A DNA stretch of 64,000 nucleotides, from assembly GCF_030814695.1 (NCBI RefSeq), contig NZ_JAUSVL010000001.1, forward strand, positions 3,942,227-4,006,226, written 5' to 3'. Position numbers and translations under genes: made by a program. This document shows, one piece after another, positions 34,870-42,615 of this stretch; within the stretch, counting starts at the first letter, position 1; each line of letters begins with the position of its first letter. This DNA is from Oligosphaera ethanolica (GTDB lineage: Bacteria; Verrucomicrobiota; Lentisphaeria; Oligosphaerales; Oligosphaeraceae). The notes under the pieces are model-generated. The model was not told the DNA's origin. It saw only the letters and a list, made by a program, of their open reading frames with translations, and ran no database searches.

Positions 34870-35380
34870 AGCGCAAGATATCCGCGCCGTCGTGCTGGAT
34901 GTGGACGGCGTCTTGACCGACGGCCGCATTGGCTATGGCGGTGGTTCGGATGACGAGATCAAGTTTTTCCACGTTCGTGACGGCGTGGGCATCGCGCTGC
35001 TGCGGCAGGGCGGCATCAAGGTCGGCATTATCACGGGGCGTTGCAGCAAGGCGAACCGCCGGCGGGCCGAAGAACTCAAGCTGGATTTTATTGTTGAAGG
35101 TCAGTTGCGCAAGAGCGACGCGCTGCTGGCGCTCTGCGAGCAGCTGGGGCTGCAGCCTGCGCACTGCCTGTACGTGGGCGACGACGTGATCGACATCGGC
35201 CCGATGCGCCTGGCAGGCGTCGCCGTGGCCGTGGGAGACGCGGCGGCGGAGGCCAAGGCGGCCGCGAGTTGGGTCGCCTCAGCGCCTGGTGGTCGCGGCG
35301 CGGTGCGCGAGGTCGCCGAATGGCTGCTCAAAGCACAGGGGCGTTGGGATCAGTTGATCGCCGAGAGGTATGGGTGCTGA
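34853..35380 (+). CDS. kdsC: 3-deoxy-D-manno-octulosonate 8-phosphate phosphatase
   Basis: HAD-family phosphatase that makes free Kdo. The 175-residue product has the nucleophile motif [14 protein letters not shown] (residues about 13-26), the threonine motif GIITGR and the Lys motif region with [11 protein letters not shown]. KdsC tetramers carry no cap domain, and this length fits. It starts inside the end of kdsA after AAGGAG, so the two are coupled. Confidence 0.93.
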   Translation: MDWSAKAQDIRAVVLDVDGVLTDGRIGYGGGSDDEIKFFHVRDGVGIALLRQGGIKVGIITGRCSKANRRRAEELKLDFIVEGQLRKSDALLALCEQLGLQPAHCLYVGDDVIDIGPMRLAGVAVAVGDAAAEAKAAASWVASAPGGRGAVREVAEWLLKAQGRWDQLIAERYGC

Positions 35381-35382
35381 TT

Positions 35383-35949
35383 ATGCGCGCAGGGAATGAT
35401 GTTCTGGCAATGACACTGCGGCTGCGTGGCGGACTGCAGGCATGGCCGCGCATTCGGCGCGTGCCGTGTTTGGCACTGCTGGCCCTGGTGGCATTGACGA
35501 CGGTGCCACGTGGGGGCGCCGAAAATCTTTTTGGCGTCGGTGGCAATCTGCAAGTCGCGGGCTTTGTGTCCCGGGGGTTGGACAGCGCTGGCCGCACGGA
35601 GTGGGAACTGCGGGGGGAAAAGGCGCAGATTCGCGGTCAGAGCACCGAACTTAGTGATTATAAGATTGTCTTCAAAGGCAAGGACGGTGACGACTTCACG
35701 CTGAGCTCGCCCCGCTGCCGTTATCTTCACAGCGCGGCGGAGGTCAAGAGCGACGCCCCGGTATTTGTCGAGGGCCGTGGCGTGCAGATTAGCGGCATCG
35801 GCTATGACGTGTATCTTGATGCGAAAGTGGTGATGATCCGTTCGACGGTGACCATGAAGATCAAGCAACGCCAGGGCAGTCTGCGGAAAAGCCTGCAACG
35901 GGTGACCACAGACGAGAAAAAACCGGCAGCGACCAGCGATGAAAAATGA
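35383..35949 (+). CDS. lptC: LptC-like LPS export protein
   Basis: Predicted inner-membrane-anchored periplasmic protein linking the LptBFG transporter to the LptA bridge. At 188 residues it has an N-terminal hydrophobic segment (CLALLALVALTTVP), then a beta-jellyroll-like part (WELRGEKAQIRGQSTELSDYKIVFKG...DFTLSSPRCRYL) with the LptC/OstA pattern, and a Lys-rich tail. Similarity is weak on its own, but the position kdsC-lptC-lptA-lptB is the conserved order. A GTG at 35374 is better spaced from AGAGG and could be the true start. Confidence 0.75.
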   Translation: MRAGNDVLAMTLRLRGGLQAWPRIRRVPCLALLALVALTTVPRGGAENLFGVGGNLQVAGFVSRGLDSAGRTEWELRGEKAQIRGQSTELSDYKIVFKGKDGDDFTLSSPRCRYLHSAAEVKSDAPVFVEGRGVQISGIGYDVYLDAKVVMIRSTVTMKIKQRQGSLRKSLQRVTTDEKKPAATSDEK

Positions 35950-35983
35950 TCGGCGCTGCCATGAAAAAAGGAAAGGGACGGCC

Positions 35984-36688
35984 ATGAACAGGATGACATC
36001 ACTGATTGGACGACGCGGCTGGAGCGAGGCTCTCTGCTTGCTGTGCCTGCTTGCGGTCACCTGCAGCGCCGCTGACGAGGCGGGTAATACCGTCGCCACG
36101 CCGGCGCCGCCGCCGCCTGTCGCGTCTGCGGAAACAGTAGCGCCGGCAGATGTCGTCGCCGCAGAAACTGACGAGATCAGTATTTCCGCCGACCGCATGG
36201 AGATGCATTTGGATGGCCATACCGCCGAGCTCAGCGGTAATGTGCTGATTGAAGACAAGACCATGAAGCTCAGTGCCGAAAAGATGATGGTCTATCTTGA
36301 TGACGACAACAAGTTGCAGCGGGTTGACGCCAGCGGCAACGTGACTGTGCGCAAGCTGGACGGATCGGAAAGCGCCACCGGCGACACCGGCACCTACGAC
36401 ACCAAGGAGGATGTGATTGTCCTTGATGGCAATTGCGTGATTCTCCAGGGCAAGAACGCCATTCGCGGCAGTCGCGCCATCTACAGTCGCAAGGACCAGG
36501 TGATCAAGCTGGAGCGGGCGACGCTGACCATTCAGATGAAAAAGGGCAGTGGCGACGACGGCAAGCTGGGCGGGCTCCTCGACGGCAAAGACAAAGACGA
36601 CGCCAAGGAGGAAAAAAGCGCGCCGGCAGGGAACCAACCCGTCGCGCCTGGGACAAACAAGGATGAGAAAGGCGCAACCGCACCATGA
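35984..36688 (+). CDS. lptA: LptA-like periplasmic LPS-binding bridge protein (OstA domain)
   Basis: A 234-residue exported protein. A signal peptide (WSEALCLLCLLAVTCSA) is followed by an Ala/Pro/Val linker and an OstA/LptA beta-jellyroll (ISISADRMEMHLDGHTAELSGNV, MKLSAEKMMVYLD, VDASGNVTVR, DGNCVILQGKNAIRGSRAIYSRKD), then a low-complexity charged tail. AAAGGGA precedes the ATG at 35984. Its stop overlaps the lptB start (ATGA). LPS transport from inner to outer membrane is the expected role. Confidence 0.88.
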   Translation: MNRMTSLIGRRGWSEALCLLCLLAVTCSAADEAGNTVATPAPPPPVASAETVAPADVVAAETDEISISADRMEMHLDGHTAELSGNVLIEDKTMKLSAEKMMVYLDDDNKLQRVDASGNVTVRKLDGSESATGDTGTYDTKEDVIVLDGNCVILQGKNAIRGSRAIYSRKDQVIKLERATLTIQMKKGSGDDGKLGGLLDGKDKDDAKEEKSAPAGNQPVAPGTNKDEKGATAP

Positions 36689-37422
36689 GTGACGACAAGG
36701 ACATCCTGTTATCTGCGGAGGGCTTGGTCAAGACCTACAAAAACCGTTGCGTAGTCAATAATGTGTCATTGACGGTGAAGCCCGGCGAGGTGGTGGGGTT
36801 GCTCGGGCCCAATGGCGCGGGCAAGACCACGACCTTCTATATGATTGTTGGTCTGATAAAGCCCAACCGTGGCCGCATCACCTTTGCGGGGCAGGACGTC
36901 TCGAAGTTGGCCATGTTCCAGCGTGCTCGTTTGGGCATGGGCTACTTGGCGCAGGAACCCTCGATTTTTCGCAAGCTGACGGTGGCCGATAACGTCATGG
37001 CCATTCTTGAAACGCTGGATATGACAAGAAAGGAACGCGAGGAGCGCTTGCAGGAACTGCTCAATGAGTTACAGTTGACACAGCTGGCAACGCAGAAGGC
37101 GATGACCCTCAGCGGTGGCGAAAGGAGGCGATTGGAAATAACTCGGGCACTGGCGACCAGTCCGCGCTTCATGATGCTCGACGAGCCCTTCGGCGGTGTC
37201 GATCCAATCAATGTGTTCGAGGTGCAGAAGATCGTCGCCAACCTCCGTGACCGCGGCTTGGGGGTGCTGATCACCGACCATAATGTGCGCGAAACACTGG
37301 CGATTGTTGACCGGGCCTATCTGATCTGCAACGGCGAGATATTGTTTACTGGCGACAGCCAGGCGTTGATCCAGGATGAAAAAGCACGCCAGGTGTACCT
37401 GGGACCCAGCTTCAATCCTTGA
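36685..37422 (+). CDS. lptB: LPS export ABC transporter ATPase
   Basis: ATPase that powers LPS extraction from the inner membrane with LptF and LptG (not in this window). The 245-residue product has Walker A GPNGAGKTTTFYMI, the Q-loop region YLAQEPSIFRKLTVADN, signature LSGGERRRLEITRAL, Walker B FMMLDEPFGGVDP, and the switch ITDHNVRETL. YLAQEPSIFRKLTV and the terminal YLGPSF are LptB-specific. It is coupled to lptA by ATGA and followed after 47 bp by hpf. Confidence 0.95.
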   Translation: MSDDKDILLSAEGLVKTYKNRCVVNNVSLTVKPGEVVGLLGPNGAGKTTTFYMIVGLIKPNRGRITFAGQDVSKLAMFQRARLGMGYLAQEPSIFRKLTVADNVMAILETLDMTRKEREERLQELLNELQLTQLATQKAMTLSGGERRRLEITRALATSPRFMMLDEPFGGVDPINVFEVQKIVANLRDRGLGVLITDHNVRETLAIVDRAYLICNGEILFTGDSQALIQDEKARQVYLGPSFNP

Positions 37423-37469
37423 TGCTGGCAGAAGGGACTGACACCGGCGTTTACACAAGGAGGACGTTT

Positions 37470-37853
37470 ATGGAAATAATCCTGAGCGGAAAGCATTATG
37501 AAGTCTCTGACGAGATAAAAGCCGCAGCCGAGCAGAGTATGCGCAAATTGGCTGAGGACTATCAAAGTCAGAAAATCAGTTCGGTACGGCTCCTTTTCAC
37601 CGTCGAGCGCAACTGGCAGATCGCCGAAGTGCTGCTCAATGGCAAGAATCTGACCTTGCATGCCAAGGGTCGCACGACGGACATGCGCGCATCCCTGGGC
37701 AATGCGGTTGAGAAGCTCGACAAGCAACTCCGCCGCTACCTGGAAAGGATTCAGGACCTGTCAGTGAAGGCCGACCCGGTGGCCAAAGAGAAATTCTGGA
37801 CCTCAGAAGAACTCAGCGAAGCCGAGGACGACACTGATCTGGTCGACGCATAA
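37470..37853 (+). CDS. hpf: Ribosome hibernation-promoting factor, short form
   Basis: Binds the 30S decoding centre and stabilises idle ribosomes. The 127-residue product has the HPF/YfiA fold: MEIILSGKHYEVSDEIK, a basic helix, then DMRASLGNAVEKLDKQLRRY, the conserved DMYAAID-like and RK segment. An ideal AAGGAGG precedes the ATG at 37470; an upstream in-frame start would overlap lptB. The long-form dimerisation domain is absent. lptB followed by hpf mirrors the enterobacterial lptB-rpoN-hpf order with rpoN missing. Confidence 0.92.
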   Translation: MEIILSGKHYEVSDEIKAAAEQSMRKLAEDYQSQKISSVRLLFTVERNWQIAEVLLNGKNLTLHAKGRTTDMRASLGNAVEKLDKQLRRYLERIQDLSVKADPVAKEKFWTSEELSEAEDDTDLVDA

Positions 37854-37885
37854 ATGAGCAACGACGGATCGTAACAGCAGATAAC

Positions 37886-37917
37886 GGCGGGACGGCGAAC
37901 AACATAGCCGTCCCGCC
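37886..37917 (+). terminator. Terminator of the LPS/HPF operon
   Basis: GGCGGGACGGC, loop GAACAACATA, GCCGTCCCGCC (perfect 11-bp stem) followed by TTGTCAT, 33 bp after hpf. Confidence 0.7.
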
Positions 37918-38063
37918 TTGTCATCTCAGGCCGGAACGGGGAGGGGCGGCCAGGTCGGCTGGAAGGATTGGGCGGAGTCGCCTCGTTGTGTATACGGGCA
38001 CAGCCAGCCAGGCATTCGGGGAAAGTACGGACCATCAGCAACAGCGAGAGGCGCAAAGAGCCT

Positions 38064-38597
38064 ATGGACATGCAAATCGTCAAGAGCGGACCCGCGAATT
38101 GGCAACGGCCATCCTGGGACGAGTATTTTCTCAAGCTAGCCATGCTGGCGTCGGAACGGGCGACCTGTCCACGCATGCATTGTGGCTGTGTTTTGGTGCG
38201 TGATCGCTACGTACTGTCCACCGGCTACAACGGCTCGCTGCCCGGACTGCCCCATTGCCATACGGACGGTTGTCTGGTTGTCGATGGCCATTGCGTGCGG
38301 ACCAATCATGCCGAGATCAACGCCATCTGTCAGGCTAGCCGGCATGGCACCACCCTGGCGGGAGCAACGGCGTACGTCACCAACATGCCCTGCACCAACT
38401 GCGCCAAAGCACTTATCGGCGCCGGCATCGGCCGCGTGGTGATTTTCTCCGGCTATCACGACACCCTCGCGGAAATGTTCTTCAAGGACGCCAAAGTGGA
38501 GTTGGTGCGCCTGCCTATGCCCGAACGCGACATCCACTACGACCTGCTCCAGTACAGCTCCGCCGTGCCGCTTGCCGATGACGACCCGCGCCGCTGA
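38064..38597 (+). CDS. Deoxycytidylate deaminase-family protein
   Basis: Zinc hydrolase of 177 residues converting dCMP to dUMP, supplying dTMP synthesis. It has the zinc ligands and catalytic Glu in TNHAEINAI and PCTNCAKALIGAG, plus GYNGSLPGLPHC, the CMP/dCMP deaminase loop. The length fits dCMP deaminase and ComEB. The start at 38064 (MDMQIVK) follows AAAGAG; 38070 is also possible. It is monocistronic after the operon terminator. Confidence 0.88.
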   Translation: MDMQIVKSGPANWQRPSWDEYFLKLAMLASERATCPRMHCGCVLVRDRYVLSTGYNGSLPGLPHCHTDGCLVVDGHCVRTNHAEINAICQASRHGTTLAGATAYVTNMPCTNCAKALIGAGIGRVVIFSGYHDTLAEMFFKDAKVELVRLPMPERDIHYDLLQYSSAVPLADDDPRR

Positions 38598-38621
38598 CCC
38601 TCGCACGCAAATTTTTATCCA

Positions 38622-38650
38622 CAGATTCCGCAGATTAACGCAGATTATTT
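38622..38650. repeat. Degenerate 10-bp repeat (CAGATTnnCG)
   Basis: CAGATTCCG, CAGATTAACG, CAGATTATTT in tandem just after the dCMP deaminase gene. This type of CAGATT array is often seen between genes of environmental bacteria; function unknown. Confidence 0.5.
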
Positions 38651-38756
38651 TTTAACCATGGGGCATTTCCATTGCTGGGACATCTCCACGGTTGTGGTGG
38701 CCTACGTTGTGACCTCGGCAAGTCCAAGTCAAAAAGAAGCACGAAGGGAAAACAAA

Positions 38757-39770
38757 ATGGCTCAGCGAGTATTGGTATTGGGTGCAACTGGTGCCATGGG
38801 ACAATACCTCGTCCCCAGCCTGGCAAAAAAAGGCTATCAGATCGACACGGTTTCGCTGGACGATCCACCCTGGACTTTTCCCAACGTAACCCATATCAAG
38901 GCTGACGCCAAGAACCAAGCCTTCTTTTTGGAGTTGATGTCCCGGAACTACGATGCGATGGTTGACTTCATGACCTATCCGACTGCCCAAATCGCGACGT
39001 ACTTGCCCTTGGCATTGAAAAGCGTAGGTCAGTACGTCTTTTTGTCATCCTGCCGAGTTTATGCTGATGTGGAGCATCCAGTCAAGGAATCGTCGCCTCG
39101 CTTGATTGATGCGTCAGACGATCCTTGGTTGTTGGCTTCTGATGACTATTGCATATACAAGGCTCGTGCGGAGAATGCGTTGCGGGCGTCTGGCTTTGGC
39201 AATTGGACCATTGTGCGCCCTGCGACGACGTTCTCTCACATGCGTTTCCAGTTGGTCACCTTGGAGGCGTATTTGACGGTTCGCCGCGCGCGTGAAGGAA
39301 AGCCGGTTGTGGTACCCATCGAAGCCAAGGACAAGCACGCCACCTTGAGTTGGGGGGGCGATGTCGCCGATATGATTTCCGGGCTGGTCTTCAATCCCAA
39401 GGCCTTGGGCGAGGACTTCAACGTCTGCTCGTCAGAACACCATACTTGGGGTGAAATCGCGGACTACTATCATGACATCTGCAATCTCAAGGCAGTCTGG
39501 GTTCCCAAGGAAGACTACTACCAGATTCTCGGAGCTCACGAGTTCAATCCGGGACTCAGGTGGCAGCTCGAATACGCGAGGCTCTTCCAACGCATCTCAG
39601 ACAACTCAAAGGTCCTGGAGGCTACTGGACTCAAGCAGGAAAGCTTCAGAACTCTCTACGACGGGCTGAAACACGAAATCCAAAAGTTCCCCGAACAATT
39701 CAATTGGCCAGAATGGACAAAGCCTGCCTACGAGAGAATGGATAACTACCTGAAGGATCGAAAACATTGA
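38757..39770 (+). CDS. NAD-dependent epimerase/dehydratase (SDR) family protein
   Basis: Extended short-chain dehydrogenase-like protein of 337 residues. The Rossmann motif VLVLGATGAMGQYLVPSLAKKG lies at the N-terminus. SSCRVYADVEHPVKES and DDYCIYKARAEN occupy the Ser and YxxxK positions, with Tyr and Lys kept, and a substrate-domain tail follows. Substrate is unknown, probably a nucleotide sugar. The base composition is visibly less GC-rich than its neighbours, and it is flanked by a CAGATT repeat and a MITE-like element, which suggests acquisition by transfer. GAAGGGA precedes the ATG at 38757. Confidence 0.8.
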   Translation: MAQRVLVLGATGAMGQYLVPSLAKKGYQIDTVSLDDPPWTFPNVTHIKADAKNQAFFLELMSRNYDAMVDFMTYPTAQIATYLPLALKSVGQYVFLSSCRVYADVEHPVKESSPRLIDASDDPWLLASDDYCIYKARAENALRASGFGNWTIVRPATTFSHMRFQLVTLEAYLTVRRAREGKPVVVPIEAKDKHATLSWGGDVADMISGLVFNPKALGEDFNVCSSEHHTWGEIADYYHDICNLKAVWVPKEDYYQILGAHEFNPGLRWQLEYARLFQRISDNSKVLEATGLKQESFRTLYDGLKHEIQKFPEQFNWPEWTKPAYERMDNYLKDRKH

Positions 39771-39808
39771 GAAAATGTAAGCGTTTCCCATCCCATTGAG
39801 CAGGAAAA

Positions 39809-40203
39809 GGTAATGTGCGAAATCTTGTGATGAACACATGTATTTGCGCCAATGTGACCTAATCTCTTCTTTTGCGAAAGGCTTTTTGACAATAGACTCC
39901 TTATCGGGTGGTTATGCATGAATTTGCCCCGTAGGGGCACGACCATGCTTAACCCCAGGCTTCAGCCTGGGGAAGGTGTCCTATCGAACAGTGCCTCGTA
40001 GAGGCACTACAGCCCCGAAGTCTTGGTTGAAAATGGTCTGTAATCGTGTTCAGATTGTGTTTGTCAGGCATCCAGTAGTGCCCCTACGGGGCACGATTGA
40101 CTGGAGAGCATTTTCCCCAGGCTAAAGCCTGGGGTTAAGCATAGTTAAGCGCCTACGGCGCATGTCAAGTATCTCTTTCTATCACAAGATTTCGCACATT
40201 ACC
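39809..40203. mobile_element. MITE-like element, second family
   Basis: A 395-bp element with perfect 23-bp terminal inverted repeats (GGTAATGTGCGAAATCTTGT plus GAT, inverse at 40181-40203), flanked by the 9-bp direct repeat GCAGGAAAA (39800-39808 and 40204-40212). Inside are two palindromic CCCCAGGCT-nn-AGCCTGGGG units lying in inverted 28-bp copies (39945-39972, 40115-40142, one mismatch), and three small hairpins with GTA/TAC loops (39925-39939, 39991-40007, 40078-40094). No transposase is encoded. It fills the 533-bp gap between the SDR gene and the DnaJ-type zinc protein gene. Confidence 0.85.
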
Positions 40204-40303
40204 GCAGGAAAACTGGGTGCGTACTGGTAACTGGCGGTTCTGAAACCGACTACTGGGACTGCTAGATGACCGGCTGTGCGTGACGCAGCCTGGTGTGTTG
40301 GCG

Positions 40304-41143
40304 TTATTGCAGTCCGACGGTGAAAGTGACGTCATCGTTGACGAAGGTGATTTCGTCGTATTTGCCGTGTCCGCCGCAGTCGCCGCATTGTCTACGGAGA
40401 TCTTGTCCGACGCTGCTTCTGCCGGTGCCGCCGCAGCCAGCGCAGCGTTTGCGGGTGTTGTTGAGGCCCTCGACCTCGCCGGAGCCGCCGCAGAATTTGC
40501 AGGTGACGGTTTCCCGGGTGTCTTTGCCGAGTTTGCCGGTCCCCTTGCATTTTTTGCAGGGGACTTCGGTGGTGACTTTGCGTGGGACTGGCATGGTCAC
40601 GCTGCCGCCTTGGAGCATGAAGGTGCTGAAGACCTCACGGCTGGCGTTGCGGCAGAGGTCCAGCACGGGCAGGGCCATTTCGCGGTTGTCTTCAGTGGTG
40701 AAGGTGAAGGTGCTGCCGCGCGGGGAGACGACGCCGACGAAGACGTTGTTGCTGTAGAGAGGCGCGGCGGGGGCGTCACAGATGACCAGGTAGTTCTGGC
40801 CCTGGCTGTTGATCATCAGCCCCTTGCCTTCGACGACATGCAGGGCTTTTGCCCGCAGCGTGGCCAGGCTGCCTGCGGGCAGTGCCGGCGTGAACAGCGG
40901 CAGTTTGGCCGCGTAGAGGGCCTTTTGTTGAAAAGGATGCCAGTACAGTGTCTCGGAGCCCTTGCACATCGTGTATAGGGTGTCGACGTCCTTCGAGCTG
41001 ATGACGCGCGTTTGCTGCGGCGCGACTGCGGGGGCAACCGCGTCGTCGGCAGCCTGTTGGGCAATGCCGGGTGTGGGCATGAGGGCTATGGCCAGGCACA
41101 GCGTCAGCGCTGAGCGGATGAAGGCTAGGCCAGTAAAGATCAT
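40304..41143 (-). CDS. Secreted protein with DnaJ-type Cys-rich zinc-finger domain
   Basis: A 279-residue exported protein of unknown role. A signal peptide (SALTLCLAIALMPTPGIA) is followed by a domain of about 160 residues I do not recognise, then the four CxxCxGxG repeats of the DnaJ central domain: CKKCKGTG, CKFCGGSG, CAGCGGTG and CGDCGGHG, all intact. There is no J domain and no DnaJ C-terminal domain. AAAGGAG precedes the ATG at 41143. It may be a periplasmic thiol/zinc chaperone-like protein. It reads leftward after lysA on the same strand but with a 146-bp gap. Confidence 0.8.
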   Translation of the reverse strand: MIFTGLAFIRSALTLCLAIALMPTPGIAQQAADDAVAPAVAPQQTRVISSKDVDTLYTMCKGSETLYWHPFQQKALYAAKLPLFTPALPAGSLATLRAKALHVVEGKGLMINSQGQNYLVICDAPAAPLYSNNVFVGVVSPRGSTFTFTTEDNREMALPVLDLCRNASREVFSTFMLQGGSVTMPVPRKVTTEVPCKKCKGTGKLGKDTRETVTCKFCGGSGEVEGLNNTRKRCAGCGGTGRSSVGQDLRRQCGDCGGHGKYDEITFVNDDVTFTVGLQ

Positions 41144-41289
41144 GCGATGCTCCTTTCTGTGGCTGTGTCGGCGTCGGTCGCCCGAGGGGCGCGCCGGGCA
41201 GGCGGGTGGCCGGCGCGTTGTCTGCTTGCCGCCCGCCGCGCGTGGCGCCTGTACGCGTGCGTTCACGGGGCGGGTGGCGCGTGCCGTGT

Positions 41290-42555
41290 TCAGATCAGAT
41301 GTTCTGGCACGGTGACGTTGCGGACCAGATCGTCGATAGTTTCGCGTTCACGGATGAGCCAGTGCTGGTCGCCCCGCACGAGCACTTCGGCGGGTCTGAG
41401 GCGGCCGTTGTACTGGTAGCTCATGGCGTAGCCATAGGCGCCGGCGTTTTCGACGACGACGATGTCGCCGAGATCGATGCCTTCGGGCAGCATGCGGTCG
41501 CGGACCCAGAAGTCGGTGTTTTCGCAGACCTGGCCGCAGAGGCCGACGGCCTTGCGTGCTTCATCTTCCCGGCCGTTGACGTAGATGTGGTGGTAGGCGC
41601 CGTACATGGCTGGCCGGGCCAGCGTGTTCATGCTGACGTCGGTGCCGACGATGCGCGAATAGCTGTCCTTGATGGCGTGGACGGTGCCGAGGATGTAGCC
41701 GGCGTCGCCGACGAAATAGCGGGCAGGCTCCATCATCAGCCGCGGTGGCTTCAGGCCGTATTCGGCGATCTTCTCGCGGAAGACGCCGGCTACGAGCGCA
41801 GCGGCCTGGTCGATGTCAAGCTTGTCATCGCCGGGCTTGTAGGGAATGCCGAGGCCGCCGCCGAGATCGATGAACTCGAAGTTGATGTCGAGTTCCTTGC
41901 CGACCTTGCCGATGATGTCCATCAGCAGGGTGGTGATGAAGCGGAAGTACTCGGGGTCGCGGATGCAGGAGCCGGGCATCATGTGGGCACCGAAGCGCTT
42001 GATGCCGGCGGCCTTGGCCTGGCGGTACGCGTCCATCACCTGGTCGGGGTGGACGCCGAACTTGGCGTTGGGGCCAGCGTTGGTGACGAAGTCGCCGACC
42101 TCGCTCTGGCCGTAGCCTGGGTTGACGCGGAAGGACATGATCTCCGGCGTGCCGATCTTGAGGACGCGGGGCAACAAGGCGATGTCGTCGAGATTGAAGA
42201 TCACGCCGCTTTCGAGGCCCTGGCGGATGTCGTCGTCCGAGAGGAAATTGCCGCTGAACATGACGTCTTCGCCGCCGAGGCCGAGCTTTTGCGCGAGGAG
42301 GATTTCGTTGACGCTGGCGGCGTCAATGCCGGCGCCTTCCTGGCGGAGGATGCTGGCGACGGCGAGGTTGTTGTTGGATTTGATGGCGTAGAAGAAACGG
42401 AAGTTGTCATAGTTTTTCCGGAAGGCGTTGAGGGCCCGGCGGAAATTATCGCGGATGCGTGATTCTTCGTAGACGTAGGTGGGCGTGCCGTAGGTCTTTG
42501 CCAGGAGAGTGACGGGGACATTTTCGAGATAGATCTGGCCATTTTGGATATGCAT
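41290..42555 (-). CDS. lysA: Diaminopimelate decarboxylase
   Basis: PLP enzyme making lysine from meso-diaminopimelate. The 421-residue product has the PLP Lys59 in FFYAIKSNNN, the Gly-rich phosphate loop FIDLGGGLGIPY, an EPARYFVGDAG substrate segment, and the second-domain Cys in LCGQVCENTDF. The ATG at 42555 with TAGGA upstream is used; the frame can be read to 42597 without coding character. Related decarboxylases (carboxynorspermidine, ornithine/arginine) share the fold, but the EPGR-like and GxxCExxD motifs favour LysA. Confidence 0.85.
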   Translation of the reverse strand: MHIQNGQIYLENVPVTLLAKTYGTPTYVYEESRIRDNFRRALNAFRKNYDNFRFFYAIKSNNNLAVASILRQEGAGIDAASVNEILLAQKLGLGGEDVMFSGNFLSDDDIRQGLESGVIFNLDDIALLPRVLKIGTPEIMSFRVNPGYGQSEVGDFVTNAGPNAKFGVHPDQVMDAYRQAKAAGIKRFGAHMMPGSCIRDPEYFRFITTLLMDIIGKVGKELDINFEFIDLGGGLGIPYKPGDDKLDIDQAAALVAGVFREKIAEYGLKPPRLMMEPARYFVGDAGYILGTVHAIKDSYSRIVGTDVSMNTLARPAMYGAYHHIYVNGREDEARKAVGLCGQVCENTDFWVRDRMLPEGIDLGDIVVVENAGAYGYAMSYQYNGRLRPAEVLVRGDQHWLIRERETIDDLVRNVTVPEHLI

Positions 42556-42615
42556 GTCAGGTCCTATTGGGTTATGGAGTTCGGCGGGGTCTTGCACCCG
42601 CGTTGTTCAGGTTGT

